A DNA stretch of 64,000 nucleotides from Parvularcula sp. (lineage in GTDB: Bacteria; Pseudomonadota; Alphaproteobacteria; Caulobacterales; Parvularculaceae). A program made the translations under genes and the position numbers. Location of the stretch: assembly GCA_002704915.1 (NCBI GenBank), contig PAIP01000066.1, forward strand, positions 1-64,000, written 5' to 3'. The notes beneath the pieces were generated by a model that saw only the letters and a list, made by a program, of their open reading frames with translations, ran no database searches and was not told the DNA's origin. Position 1 is the first letter of the stretch. Each line of letters begins with the position of its first letter. Positions 26,729 to 35,594 of the stretch are shown piece after piece.

Positions 26729-27733
26729 CTAATCCTTCACAGCGTCATGCCAGCTTTTATAAGCGCCGCCGCCCAGCACGCTCGCCTGTATCTGCGCCAT
26801 GGCCCCATTGGCCGCATCGGTTGCGGCGGTGTTTGGATGCACTGGCCGGCGCAAGGGACGTGTGCCGGGGGGCATGGCCATAATCTCCGCGATTGCGCGC
26901 GGCACGTCATTCGGGTCGGTGGAGTATTCGCCGTTGAGGATGCCGCGCGCCATCTGGATATGCGCGTCATAGGCCTCAAGCCGGTCTTCCTCGGCGCGGG
27001 CGAGCATCGCGTCGCTGTACTGACGGCCATTGTCCCAGATTTTCGTCGGGTAACCGCCCGGCTGAATTATCGTCACCTCAACGCCGAATGGCGCGAGTTC
27101 GTAAGCCATGGTTTCGAACATCGCCTCGACGCCGAATTTCGTCGCGCAATACATGCTGAGATTGGGGATCAGAATGCGCCCGAGCTGCGAAGAGACGTTG
27201 AAGACCTGGCCTTCGCCCTGCTCGCGCATTTTCGGCAGGACGGCGCGCGCCATTCTGAGATAGCCGAACAGGTTGGTCTCGAAGATCAGCCGCGTCGCCT
27301 CCATGTCGGCGAGCTCCGCCGGCCCGCTAAGGCCGACGCCGGCATTATTCACCAGCACGTCGAGCGCGCCCCCGGCGAGTTCCTCGGCCTCGGCAACGCC
27401 CGATGCAATCAAGTCCTCGTCGAGCACATCGATCTCAACCACATGCAGATCGAGTTTCTCGTCTTCCGCAATCTGCGCCAGCTCCCGCGCGGCCGGACGC
27501 CGGCCCCCGTCGTAATTGCGCATGGAGGCGATCACCGTGGCCCCGAGGCGCGCCAGATGGAGCGCCGTCAATCTTCCGAAGCCTGAACTCGTTCCGGTGA
27601 TCAGCACGGAACGCCCGGCGAGGTCCTGCTTCGTTTCGGGCTGTGCGCCCGCCCTCGTTGCTGCGGCGGCGGCCAGCGCGGAGGCGCCTGCGAGCATGGC
27701 GCGGCGCGAGGGTTCAAATCGGCGTGAGGACAT
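26729..27733 (-). CDS. Short-chain dehydrogenase/reductase with Tat-like signal
   Basis: A 334-residue SDR oxidoreductase. The nucleotide motif TGTSSGFG lies at ~46-53, NNAGVG at ~128-133, and the catalytic Ser and Tyr-x3-Lys in NVSSQLG and YCATK. Before the domain stands SRRFEPSRRAMLAGASALAAAAATRAGAQ, a twin-arginine leader (SRRAM) with a signal-peptidase-like AGAQ end. A cofactor-bound enzyme exported folded by Tat would fit. The ATG at 27733 has AAGGGAAA upstream. The substrate is not known. Confidence 0.88.
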   Translation of the reverse strand: MSSRRFEPSRRAMLAGASALAAAAATRAGAQPETKQDLAGRSVLITGTSSGFGRLTALHLARLGATVIASMRNYDGGRRPAARELAQIAEDEKLDLHVVEIDVLDEDLIASGVAEAEELAGGALDVLVNNAGVGLSGPAELADMEATRLIFETNLFGYLRMARAVLPKMREQGEGQVFNVSSQLGRILIPNLSMYCATKFGVEAMFETMAYELAPFGVEVTIIQPGGYPTKIWDNGRQYSDAMLARAEEDRLEAYDAHIQMARGILNGEYSTDPNDVPRAIAEIMAMPPGTRPLRRPVHPNTAATDAANGAMAQIQASVLGGGAYKSWHDAVKD

Positions 27734-27882
27734 GGTGATTTCCCTTCAGGCTTTGTGTTTTGTGCACCTGCACAGTAGTAAAGTGCGGACTGACGATCCG
27801 CATGCGGTTCCGGGCGGCGTTAACGTCTCCTTCAGATTGCGGAATTTTCAAGCGAATTCAGCAATCTCGTCATGCGCTGACG

Positions 27883-27916
27883 ATGCCGACAGATAATCGA
27901 GGGAATGCCGACGGAT
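27883..27916. promoter_or_regulatory. Direct repeat upstream of the RND efflux operon
   Basis: ATGCCGACAGAT (27883-27894) and ATGCCGACGGAT (27905-27916) agree at 11 of 12 positions and are 22 bases apart, about two helical turns. They lie 86-119 bases before the first gene of the efflux operon, in the 270-base gap after the SDR gene. The rest of the gap shows no gene; an AT-rich CTCTATATTAGCC stretch at about 27936-27948 could hold the -10 region. Confidence 0.35.
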
Positions 27917-28001
27917 CGTAAGACTTCGTACGTTACTCTATATTAGCCATAACGTCCTCACCGGGCCTCACGCCCCGCACAGGACAGGAGAACAGGAACG
28001 A

Positions 28002-29153
28002 ATGAAACTGCCGGGTTCACTGGCCGCGGGCGCGGTTGTCGGCCTTGTCATCGGCGCCGCTGCAACGGCGCTGGTCCTAACCATGCGCCAGCCGGACGGA
28101 CAGGACGCGCCGGAAGCTCGCATGGGCGGCGGACGCGGCGGCTATGTTCCGGCGGTAAGCATCATCACGGCGGAAGCCGCCTCGGTCGGCAAAACTCTCG
28201 ACGTCATTGGCGAGGGCCGGGCGCTGAAAAGCGTCGCCCTCACCTCCGAGGCGACCGGCATTGTCGACGAAGTCAATATCGCGCCTGGCAAGCGTGTTTC
28301 CGAAGGCGACGTCCTGTTGCGGCTCAATGACGAGCAGCAGCGCATCGCGCTCGAACGCGCCCGGGCGCAATATCCCATCGCAAAGGCGAACGCCGAACGC
28401 TATGAAGATCTTCTGAACACCGAAGCCGCCTCGGAGCTTGAGGCGGAAGCCGCGTTCAACGATTACAAGGCCATTGAAGCGGATTTGCGCGCAGCGCAAT
28501 TCGCTGTGCAGCAGCGGACCATCCGGGCGCCGTTTGACGGCGTTATCGGCCTTACCGAAATCGAGCCCGGCGATTATGTGCGCGCCGGCGATGTCGTCAC
28601 AACCCTGGACGACACGTCATCGATCGTCATTGAATTCGCCGTCCCTCAGGAAGCCGCCCGCAATGTGGAGATCGGCCAGAAGGTGACAGCCCGGCTCGCC
28701 TCCGGCGCCGGCGCGCCGCAGGAAGGCGCCGTCACGGCCATCGACAGCCGCGTCGATCCGGATACGCGCACCCTGAGGATCGAAGCGACATTCGAAAATG
28801 AAGGCGGCGATTTGCTGCCGGGTGCGGTGTTCGCCGTGTCCACCACCAGCGAAGGCCAGCCTGCCGTCTCTGTGCCCGGCCTTTCCATACAGTGGGACCG
28901 GGCCGGGCCTTTTGTCTGGAAACGCGGGCCCGAAGGGGACGCTGTGGCCGCCCCCGTCACTATTCTTCAGCGTACGGACGACATCGTGCTTGTGTCTGGC
29001 GAAGTGAAGCCGGGCGACCTCGTCGTCTGGGAGGGCGCGGATCGCGTGCGGCGGGGATCGCCGTTGCCGGGTCTTACGACGCGTCAATCACAACCATCCA
29101 GCGTCGGCTCGGCCAATGCGTCGGGTCCCGGCGCGGCCGGCGGGAGCGAATAA
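28002..29153 (+). CDS. RND efflux periplasmic adaptor (membrane fusion protein)
   Basis: A 383-residue adaptor that links an RND pump to an outer-membrane channel. There is one N-terminal membrane anchor (~8-28). The lipoyl/hairpin part begins at VALTSEATGIVDEVNIAPGKRVSEGDVLLRL and the second half is RTIRAPFDGVIGLTEIEPGDYVRAGDVVTTL, followed by beta-barrel and membrane-proximal domains. The C-terminus is a Ser/Gly/Pro-rich tail. It is translated directly before the pump gene (4 bases apart). Confidence 0.93.
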   Translation: MKLPGSLAAGAVVGLVIGAAATALVLTMRQPDGQDAPEARMGGGRGGYVPAVSIITAEAASVGKTLDVIGEGRALKSVALTSEATGIVDEVNIAPGKRVSEGDVLLRLNDEQQRIALERARAQYPIAKANAERYEDLLNTEAASELEAEAAFNDYKAIEADLRAAQFAVQQRTIRAPFDGVIGLTEIEPGDYVRAGDVVTTLDDTSSIVIEFAVPQEAARNVEIGQKVTARLASGAGAPQEGAVTAIDSRVDPDTRTLRIEATFENEGGDLLPGAVFAVSTTSEGQPAVSVPGLSIQWDRAGPFVWKRGPEGDAVAAPVTILQRTDDIVLVSGEVKPGDLVVWEGADRVRRGSPLPGLTTRQSQPSSVGSANASGPGAAGGSE

Positions 29154-29156
29154 TCC

Positions 29157-32100
29157 GTGAGTAAAGATCGCGAACCGTTGGCAACGAAGGGCGGCGGTTT
29201 TATCGGTGTCTTCATTCAGCGGCCTATCCTCGCTGCTGTGATCAGCCTTCTCATCGTCATCGCCGGCCTTGCTGCGATGCTGGGCGTCGATGTCCGGGAA
29301 CTGCCCGATGTGGACCAGCCTGTCGTCACTATCCGCACCGATTACAGGGGCGCGGCGCCGGAGACCATGGACGCCGAGGTGACGTCAGTCATTGAAGGCG
29401 CGGTCGCCCAGATCGACGGCGTGCGCAGCATCTCATCCTCGTCGGAATTCGCCGAAAGTCGCGTGACCGCCGAGTTCTCTTCCAGTGTGAATATCGACAT
29501 CGCGGCGACGGATGTGAAAAACGCCATTTCCGGCATTCGCGACGAGCTTCCCGAGGAAGTCGAAGAACCTCAGGTCATCAAGGCCGATCCGGATTCGTCG
29601 CCTATCATGCGGCTTTCGGTCTCTGCGACAGACATTGAAGCGGGCGGGCTCGCCGATCTCGTTGATGACGTCATTCTGCCCCGGCTTCAGGCGGTGGAGG
29701 GCGTGGCGCAAGCGGACGCGTTCGGCGTGCGCAACCGGGTCATCCGGGTGCGGATCATGCCGGTTTCGCTCGCTGCGCGCGGTTTCACCGTGCAGGATGT
29801 GACGCAACTGGTATCGTCAGCGGCGCAGAGTGCGCCCAGCGGCCGCCTGCGCACCGCCTCTCAGCAATTGCTGATCCGCGCGGAATCCCCCGCCAAAACG
29901 CCCGAACAGATCGCCGCGCTCCGGCTCGACGACGAAACCCGGCTTTCCGATGTGGCCATCGTGGAATGGGGGCTTGAAGACCTGAATCGCACGGCGCGCG
30001 TCAATGGCGCGCCCGGCATCGGCATCGGCATTATCCGTCAGGCGCAATCGAACACAGTCACTGTGGCCCAGGGCGTGAGGCAAGCCGTCGCCGAGCTCAA
30101 CAATTCCCTGCCGCCCAATGTGAATGTCGAAGTGATGATCGACGATTCCATCTTTATCGACGAGGCGATCAAGGAGGTGGTGCGCAGTCTTTTCCTCGCC
30201 ACCGGCGCAGTCGTGCTCGTTATTTTCCTGTTCTTGCGCTCCATCCGGGCGACGCTCATTCCGGCGGTGACCATACCGGTCTCGCTCATGGGCACGGTCG
30301 CCGCCATGTGGCTCGCCGGGTTCTCCATCAACATCATCACCCTCCTCGCTCTCGTCATGGCCGCGGGGCTCGTGGTCGACGATTCCATTGTCGTCACCGA
30401 AAATATCCAGCGCTGGCGCGGCATGGGCGCTGGCAAACGCGCGGCGGCCGTTCTCGGCACGCGCGAGATCGTATTCGCCGTTTTATCAACGACGGCGACG
30501 CTCGCCGCCGTTTTCATTCCCATTTCCTTCCTGCCCGGACAGGCTGGCAAGCTGTTCTCCGAATTCGGCTTCGTGCTGGCTTTCGCCGTGATCGCCTCGT
30601 CCTTTGTCGCGTTGACCTTGTGTCCTGTGCTGACCGTCAGGCTCGGCCGGGAATTCAGGCCGGAAATGGCGGCGGAAGAGGACGAATTGCAGCGCCTGCG
30701 CGAAAAACCCGCGGGCCCTCTCGCCGCGATTTACGGCCCGGCGGTGCGCTTCTGCCTGAACCGCCCGGTCATCCCGGCAATCCTGGCGGTTGTTTTCGCC
30801 GCCGGCTCTTACACCGCGTTCAACATCACGCCGAAAGAGCTGACGCCAAATGAAGATCGCGGCCGCGTCTTCATGCGTCTCGCCGCACAGGACGGGGCCA
30901 GCTTCGATTATCTCGACCGCAAGATCATGGAAGTCGAAACGCGTCTCAAAACCCTGCTCGACAGCGGCGACATCGAAGTCATCACGTCGAGCACCAGCAC
31001 CGATTGGGCCTTCGCGCTTATCCGCCTGCCCGACTGGAGCGAGCGATCGAAATCACAACAGGATATCGAGGCGGAAATCCGCACGCTGGTCGCCGACATT
31101 CCGGGCATCACCGTCAATGTGCGCAGCGGCAACTCGCTGGGCATTCGCGGCGGCGGGCAGGGCCTGCGTTTCGCTGTCGTCGGCGACGATTACACGGCGG
31201 CGGCGGAAACGGCGGAGCGCATTGCGCAACAATTACAGCAAAATCCGGTTTTCGCCGATGCGCGGCTCGATTTCCAGACGACGCAGCCTCAGGTGAGCGT
31301 CGAGATCGACCGGGAAACCGCCGCCTCCCTCGGCGTTTCCGTCAGCGCCATCATCACCACCATCCAGGCAATGGCGGATGAGGTGCGCGCGGCCGAACTC
31401 TTTATCGGCGACGACATCATTGACGTGATGGTCTCTTCCGGCGGGGAGCCGGTGAACGATCCGACAGATCTCGCCAATCTCTTTGTCCGCACCGCCGCCG
31501 GCGGCTTTGTGCCGCTCTCCTCCGTGGCGAACATCAATGAACAAGCAGTCGCCGCGGATCTTCGCCGCGAACAGCGCCGACGCTCCGTTCCTGTTACGGC
31601 GAGCCTTGCGGGCGACGCGCGCATTGGCGATGCCGTGCGGGAGCTGCGCCGCACCGCGCCGGAGCTCCTGGAAGGGTCTCAGTCGATCACATTGTTGGGC
31701 GAAGCGCGCATTCTGGAGGAATCCAATCAGGCGACCTTCGTTGTGTTCGGCTTCGCCGCCATCATCGTCTTCCTCGTTCTGGCCGCGCAGTTCGAAAGCT
31801 TTGTGAGTTCGATCATCATCATGGTGACCGTGCCCTTCGGCCTCGCCGCGGCGATTTACGCCATTCTTCTCACCGGCGGCTCCATCAACTATTTCAGCCA
31901 GATCGGGCTTGTGCTGCTGATCGGCATCATGGCGAAAAACGGCATTCTTATCGTCGAGTTCGCCAATCAGTTGCGCGACCGCGGCGAAAGCATTCGCGAC
32001 GCCATCGAACATGCGGCGATGACGCGCCTGCGCCCCGTTCTGATGACCGCCATGTCGACCCTGCTTGCCAGCCTGCCCTTGATCTTCGGCTCCGGCGCCG

Positions 32101-32279
32101 GATCGGAAGCGCGCGCGGCGCTGGGCTGGGTGATTTTCGGCGGCCTTGGCTTCGCCACTTTCTTCACGCTGTTCCTGACGCCGGTCTCCTTCCTTCTCTT
32201 TGCGCGGCTGTCGAAACCGCGCGCCGCAGAAGGCGCGAAAGTGGAGGAAGAACTGCAGAAGGCGTCGGCGCTTCGCTAA
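29157..32279 (+). CDS. RND multidrug efflux pump, inner-membrane transporter (HAE1-like)
   Basis: A 1040-residue proton-driven exporter of the AcrB/MexB/AcrD type. It starts at a GTG. TM1 is followed by the large porter domain (DQPVVTIRTDYRGAAPETMD), TM4 carries the proton-relay pair in GLVVDDSIVVTENIQRW, and the second half repeats the layout, ending with RLRPVLMTAMSTLLASLPLIFGSGAG. The pore and docking domains are present. No outer-membrane channel gene is nearby, so it must share a TolC-like protein coded elsewhere. Its stop overlaps the stop of the convergent M61 gene by 4 bases. Confidence 0.95.
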   Translation: MSKDREPLATKGGGFIGVFIQRPILAAVISLLIVIAGLAAMLGVDVRELPDVDQPVVTIRTDYRGAAPETMDAEVTSVIEGAVAQIDGVRSISSSSEFAESRVTAEFSSSVNIDIAATDVKNAISGIRDELPEEVEEPQVIKADPDSSPIMRLSVSATDIEAGGLADLVDDVILPRLQAVEGVAQADAFGVRNRVIRVRIMPVSLAARGFTVQDVTQLVSSAAQSAPSGRLRTASQQLLIRAESPAKTPEQIAALRLDDETRLSDVAIVEWGLEDLNRTARVNGAPGIGIGIIRQAQSNTVTVAQGVRQAVAELNNSLPPNVNVEVMIDDSIFIDEAIKEVVRSLFLATGAVVLVIFLFLRSIRATLIPAVTIPVSLMGTVAAMWLAGFSINIITLLALVMAAGLVVDDSIVVTENIQRWRGMGAGKRAAAVLGTREIVFAVLSTTATLAAVFIPISFLPGQAGKLFSEFGFVLAFAVIASSFVALTLCPVLTVRLGREFRPEMAAEEDELQRLREKPAGPLAAIYGPAVRFCLNRPVIPAILAVVFAAGSYTAFNITPKELTPNEDRGRVFMRLAAQDGASFDYLDRKIMEVETRLKTLLDSGDIEVITSSTSTDWAFALIRLPDWSERSKSQQDIEAEIRTLVADIPGITVNVRSGNSLGIRGGGQGLRFAVVGDDYTAAAETAERIAQQLQQNPVFADARLDFQTTQPQVSVEIDRETAASLGVSVSAIITTIQAMADEVRAAELFIGDDIIDVMVSSGGEPVNDPTDLANLFVRTAAGGFVPLSSVANINEQAVAADLRREQRRRSVPVTASLAGDARIGDAVRELRRTAPELLEGSQSITLLGEARILEESNQATFVVFGFAAIIVFLVLAAQFESFVSSIIIMVTVPFGLAAAIYAILLTGGSINYFSQIGLVLLIGIMAKNGILIVEFANQLRDRGESIRDAIEHAAMTRLRPVLMTAMSTLLASLPLIFGSGAGSEARAALGWVIFGGLGFATFFTLFLTPVSFLLFARLSKPRAAEGAKVEEELQKASALR

Positions 32280-34114
32280 TCGGCGACTTCAGCGCCGGCC
32301 TCCGCTTTCAGCCAGTTCATGCGAAACGCCTTTTGGTGGTTCGTAAGGTCCGTTTCCATCTCTTCATAAGGCGTGATTTTCAGCGCATCATCCGCAACGA
32401 ATGTCGTTTTCGCCTCGATCTCGCGGCCACGACTTAAAAAGCTGATCGAAACGGTTTCACCGGGCTTATGGCGTTCAAGCGCGTTTTCGTAATCGTCCTT
32501 GCTGTCGATTTTGAACCGGCCGATGCGCAAGATCTCGTCGCCGCGATCAAGACCCGCCTCATAAAGCGGGCTTCCGACGAGCGAGTTGGACGCGACCAGC
32601 ACAGCATCGCCATGCTCTTCAAAAGAAACGCGTCCAAGACTCGCCTTGCCGGGATTTTCGCGTGCAAGCTTCAGGCCCGCCGCCGCAAGTAACGGTTCAA
32701 AATCCGGCAGTTCGCCATCTTCGATATAGGAGGCGAAAAAACTGTCAGCGAAATCGGTGTCGCCCGTCACTTCGGCAAGGCCCTCGCGCAGATCCTCATG
32801 CGTGTATGGGGCTTCCGTGACGCCATGTGTCTTCCAAAGATGCCGCATATAGTCGTCGAGAGTCACGCCATCAAACTGCGTTCGCAGGGTGAGGTCGAGC
32901 GCCAGCGCAATCACCTCCCCATACGGATAATAAGACACGAACATATTGGGGCGATTGTCAGGATCGATGGCGCGGGCCGCATCCACGAAAGCCGCTTCCA
33001 TAGACATGGATTGCGGCGAGCCCACTTTGCGGCCAGGCGCATTGATGATGAAACGAAGCGTGCCGGCAAGGTCCTCAAGATAATCGTCAAGCGGCGTCAC
33101 GCCGCTCCGCACCCGCGCCAGATCGCCATAATAATTGGTGAAACCTTCAGCGAACCACAGGCTCGGTGTCGGATTGGTTCGGGCGAAATCGAAAGGCTCC
33201 AGCTCCGCCGGGCGCATGCGCTCCACATTCCAGGCGTGAAAGAATTCATGGGAAAGCGTGCCGATTTGCGCGAAGTCCGCCTCATAAAGTCCTTTGGTGC
33301 TGGAAAGGATCGTGGAGTTGCGGTGCTCCATGCCGTCGCCGGACACATGCGGCAGGTAGTCGGCGATGAAGGTGTAAACGCCGTGATCGAATTCCGGCGC
33401 CGCGCCGAAAATCTCGATCTGTTCGGCTACGATCTTTTTCGCCATGTCCGCATAGCGATCCATATCCTCCGCATTGCCGTCATGATGAACCGCAAGGCGA
33501 ACGGTCTGTCCGTCGGGAAGCTTCCATGAGCGCAGATCATAGGCGCTGAGCTCCGTCGGCGAATCCATGAAATATTGAAGGTCAGGCGCCGTGAATGTCA
33601 GGCGCCCGCGCGCCTCAGGCAATTGCGTCGCCGCTTTCCAGCGCCGGTCCGGCGCCGAGAAGGAAATCTCGATGGCGCGGTCTTCGAGGCCCTCAGCCCA
33701 GATGAAAGTCGCCGGCATGTTGAGATGCGCATGGGTGCGGTCGATCTGGCTGTAGGTCCCGTCGGCGCGGTCGGCATAAAGCGTGTAGGACACCGTAACG
33801 GCGCCGTCATGTCCCTCGACCCGCCAGCTATAGGGATCGCGCTGTTCGACCTCGAGCGCGCGCCCGGCGCCGTCGACGGCGCTCACATCATAAACATTCT
33901 TGGCGAATTCATGGAGCGCATAACGCCCAGGCGAGGATCGCGACATGCGAAAGACGAAGGGCCCTTCTACAAGATCGCGAAAGCTGGCGGTGATGCGCGC
34001 TTCGTGATGGGCGGCGTTCTCAAACGAGGCGCGATAGACCACCGGCGCACTCTCAGCGAGAGCGAAAGACAAGGCCGAGAGAAAACCGGCAAGCGCCGCG
34101 AATTGGTGTTTCAT
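32276..34114 (-). CDS. M61 family metallopeptidase (glycyl aminopeptidase-like)
   Basis: A 612-residue exported zinc peptidase. A signal peptide (MKHQFAALAGFLSALSFALA) precedes an N-terminal beta domain. The catalytic HEFFHAWNVERMRP (HExxH) follows, with the downstream Glu in WFAEGFTNYYGDL, and a C-terminal PDZ domain reads GSPLYEAGLDRGDEILRIGRF. This is the standard M61 layout; related enzymes remove N-terminal glycine or other residues. The frame runs open to 34534 over rsmD, but AAGGAA and the signal peptide fix the start at 34114. Confidence 0.93.
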   Translation of the reverse strand: MKHQFAALAGFLSALSFALAESAPVVYRASFENAAHHEARITASFRDLVEGPFVFRMSRSSPGRYALHEFAKNVYDVSAVDGAGRALEVEQRDPYSWRVEGHDGAVTVSYTLYADRADGTYSQIDRTHAHLNMPATFIWAEGLEDRAIEISFSAPDRRWKAATQLPEARGRLTFTAPDLQYFMDSPTELSAYDLRSWKLPDGQTVRLAVHHDGNAEDMDRYADMAKKIVAEQIEIFGAAPEFDHGVYTFIADYLPHVSGDGMEHRNSTILSSTKGLYEADFAQIGTLSHEFFHAWNVERMRPAELEPFDFARTNPTPSLWFAEGFTNYYGDLARVRSGVTPLDDYLEDLAGTLRFIINAPGRKVGSPQSMSMEAAFVDAARAIDPDNRPNMFVSYYPYGEVIALALDLTLRTQFDGVTLDDYMRHLWKTHGVTEAPYTHEDLREGLAEVTGDTDFADSFFASYIEDGELPDFEPLLAAAGLKLARENPGKASLGRVSFEEHGDAVLVASNSLVGSPLYEAGLDRGDEILRIGRFKIDSKDDYENALERHKPGETVSISFLSRGREIEAKTTFVADDALKITPYEEMETDLTNHQKAFRMNWLKAEAGAEVAD

Positions 34115-34238
34115 CGAAAAGATTCCTTTTGCCGTTCGCACTATGGTGGCTTTAATCCATCTTGCGGGCAACGCCTTGAGCGCGATTGCGAATTTGCGGG
34201 ACTTGCTGATAAGACGGCGCTTTCGACAAAGGCTTTCC

Positions 34239-34811
34239 ATGCGCATCATCGGCGGACAATTCAGGGGCAGACCCATCATCGCGCCGAAAGGCATGACGGC
34301 GCGGCCCACGGCGGACCGCACGCGCGAGGCCCTGTTCAATATTTTAAACGCCCGCGAGGATGTGAATTTTGACGGGGCGCGGATAATCGATCTCTTCGCA
34401 GGGTCCGGCGCGCTCGGTCTTGAGGCGATGTCGCGCGGGGGGCAATGGTGCCTTTTTGTTGAAACAGACGCCGCCGCCCGGGGCGCCATCCGCGACAATA
34501 TCGAGGCCTTGGGGCTGTTTGGAACGACCCGCATTCATCGCCGCTCAGCCGCCGAACTCGGCCCGAAGCCGGCGGGGGTCGGACCGCCTTTCAGCCTCGC
34601 CTTTCTGGACCCGCCCTATGGCAAGGATCTTTGCGGGCCGGCGATGGAAACGTTGCATGAGGGCGGCTGGCTGACGCCCGGCGCCGTTGTCGTTGTCGAG
34701 CAGGGCAAGGACGAAACGCCCGCCGAAGCTAATGGGTTCGCCGAAGACGACCGGCGTCATTACGGCGCCGCCCAGATCGGCATTTACCTTTATTCCGGCG
34801 CATCCCGTTAA
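34239..34811 (+). CDS. rsmD: 16S rRNA (guanine-966-N2)-methyltransferase
   Basis: Methylates G966 of 16S rRNA. The protein starts MRIIGGQFRGRPI, the RsmD hallmark, has the SAM-binding IIDLFAGSGALGLEAMSRG and the catalytic DPPYGKD (motif IV). Length is 190 residues, normal for the family. The frame is open from 34143, but the MRIIGG start is conserved in the family. It faces away from the M61 gene and precedes the 6S RNA. Confidence 0.93.
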   Translation: MRIIGGQFRGRPIIAPKGMTARPTADRTREALFNILNAREDVNFDGARIIDLFAGSGALGLEAMSRGGQWCLFVETDAAARGAIRDNIEALGLFGTTRIHRRSAAELGPKPAGVGPPFSLAFLDPPYGKDLCGPAMETLHEGGWLTPGAVVVVEQGKDETPAEANGFAEDDRRHYGAAQIGIYLYSGASR

Positions 34812-34867
34812 GGCGAAATGACGCCGTCAGAGCCCTTGCGAGAGGCGCTCCCGGCGCCTATTTTCGG

Positions 34868-35024
34868 TCGGCTGCCCGGCCCGTCAGGACGACATTCCCC
34901 GGGGCCTTATCCAACCGAACGGGAGCTGCCTCTGACTAGGACCGTGGTCCTTCTTACGCGGCGCCCACCTGAACCTTAGGGTCCAGGGCGAACACCAAGT
35001 CCAACGGCCAGGGCGGCGCCTTCT
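34868..35024 (+). ncRNA. ssrS: 6S RNA (SsrS), alphaproteobacterial type
   Basis: A ~157-nt segment with the features of alphaproteobacterial 6S RNA, which binds sigma-70 RNA polymerase in stationary phase. The closing stem pairs GCTGCCCGGCC (34871-34881) with GGCCAGGGCGGC (35006-35017). Inside are conserved-looking CGGGAGCT, GACCGTGG and GCGCCCACCT segments, flanking an open central bubble. A CTTCTTTTCTT run follows. The nearby cyclo-ligase gene (35595) matches the ssrS-ygfA neighbourhood of Proteobacteria. Ends are approximate; identification is by pattern and synteny. Confidence 0.8.
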
Positions 35025-35102
35025 TTTCTTCCGCACATCATTTACATCTAAAGTCTGAGGTCCATTCTCATGGCGCCGCAAACCGGAAGGCGGCGAGAGC
35101 AG

Positions 35103-35585
35103 ATGAAAAAACTCGACAACGCGAATATCAAAATCCTGTCCCTGATGCAGGAAAACGCCGCCATGACGGCGGATGAGATGGCCGAAGAGGTGGGACTTTC
35201 CGCCTCCGCAATTCAGAAGCGCCTGCGCCATTTGCGCGCCGACGGGGTGATCGAACGCGAAACCGCTATTCTATCAGCCGAAGCGCTCGGCGGCGTCTCG
35301 CTTTTCCTTGTTAATGTCCAGCTTGTCCGAACCAAGCACGATACAATCGGCGCCTTTCGAGCCCTGATGAAAGAAACGGACGAGGTGCTGCAATGTTTTC
35401 ACATTACAGGCGCCTTTGATTTCTGCCTTCTGGTGGCTGCGAGAGACACCCATGGTTATGAGCATTTTTCGAACCGCTTTTTCACCGAAGACAATTACGT
35501 CGCCCGATTTGAAACCAGCGTTGTGTTGAAATCGGTGAAATACGGGTTTGAATTGCCGCTGGAGCATTTGCTGTCCAGGCGTTAG
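35103..35585 (+). CDS. Lrp/AsnC family transcriptional regulator
   Basis: A 160-residue regulator with an N-terminal helix-turn-helix (LDNANIKILSLMQENAAMTADEMAEEVGLSASAIQKRLRHL) and a C-terminal RAM/AsnC effector domain (LQCFHITGAFDFCLLVAARD) that likely binds an amino acid and controls oligomer state. An upstream ATG at 35070 is possible; starting at 35103 gives the usual family N-terminus. It lies between 6S RNA and the cyclo-ligase, 9 bases before the latter. Confidence 0.9.
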   Translation: MKKLDNANIKILSLMQENAAMTADEMAEEVGLSASAIQKRLRHLRADGVIERETAILSAEALGGVSLFLVNVQLVRTKHDTIGAFRALMKETDEVLQCFHITGAFDFCLLVAARDTHGYEHFSNRFFTEDNYVARFETSVVLKSVKYGFELPLEHLLSRR

Positions 35586-35594
35586 GAGGAAGTC

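Noticed and set aside
34115-34534. Upstream extension of the M61 peptidase frame
   Set aside because: It lies over rsmD on the other strand and precedes a clear signal peptide and ribosome-binding site at 34114.
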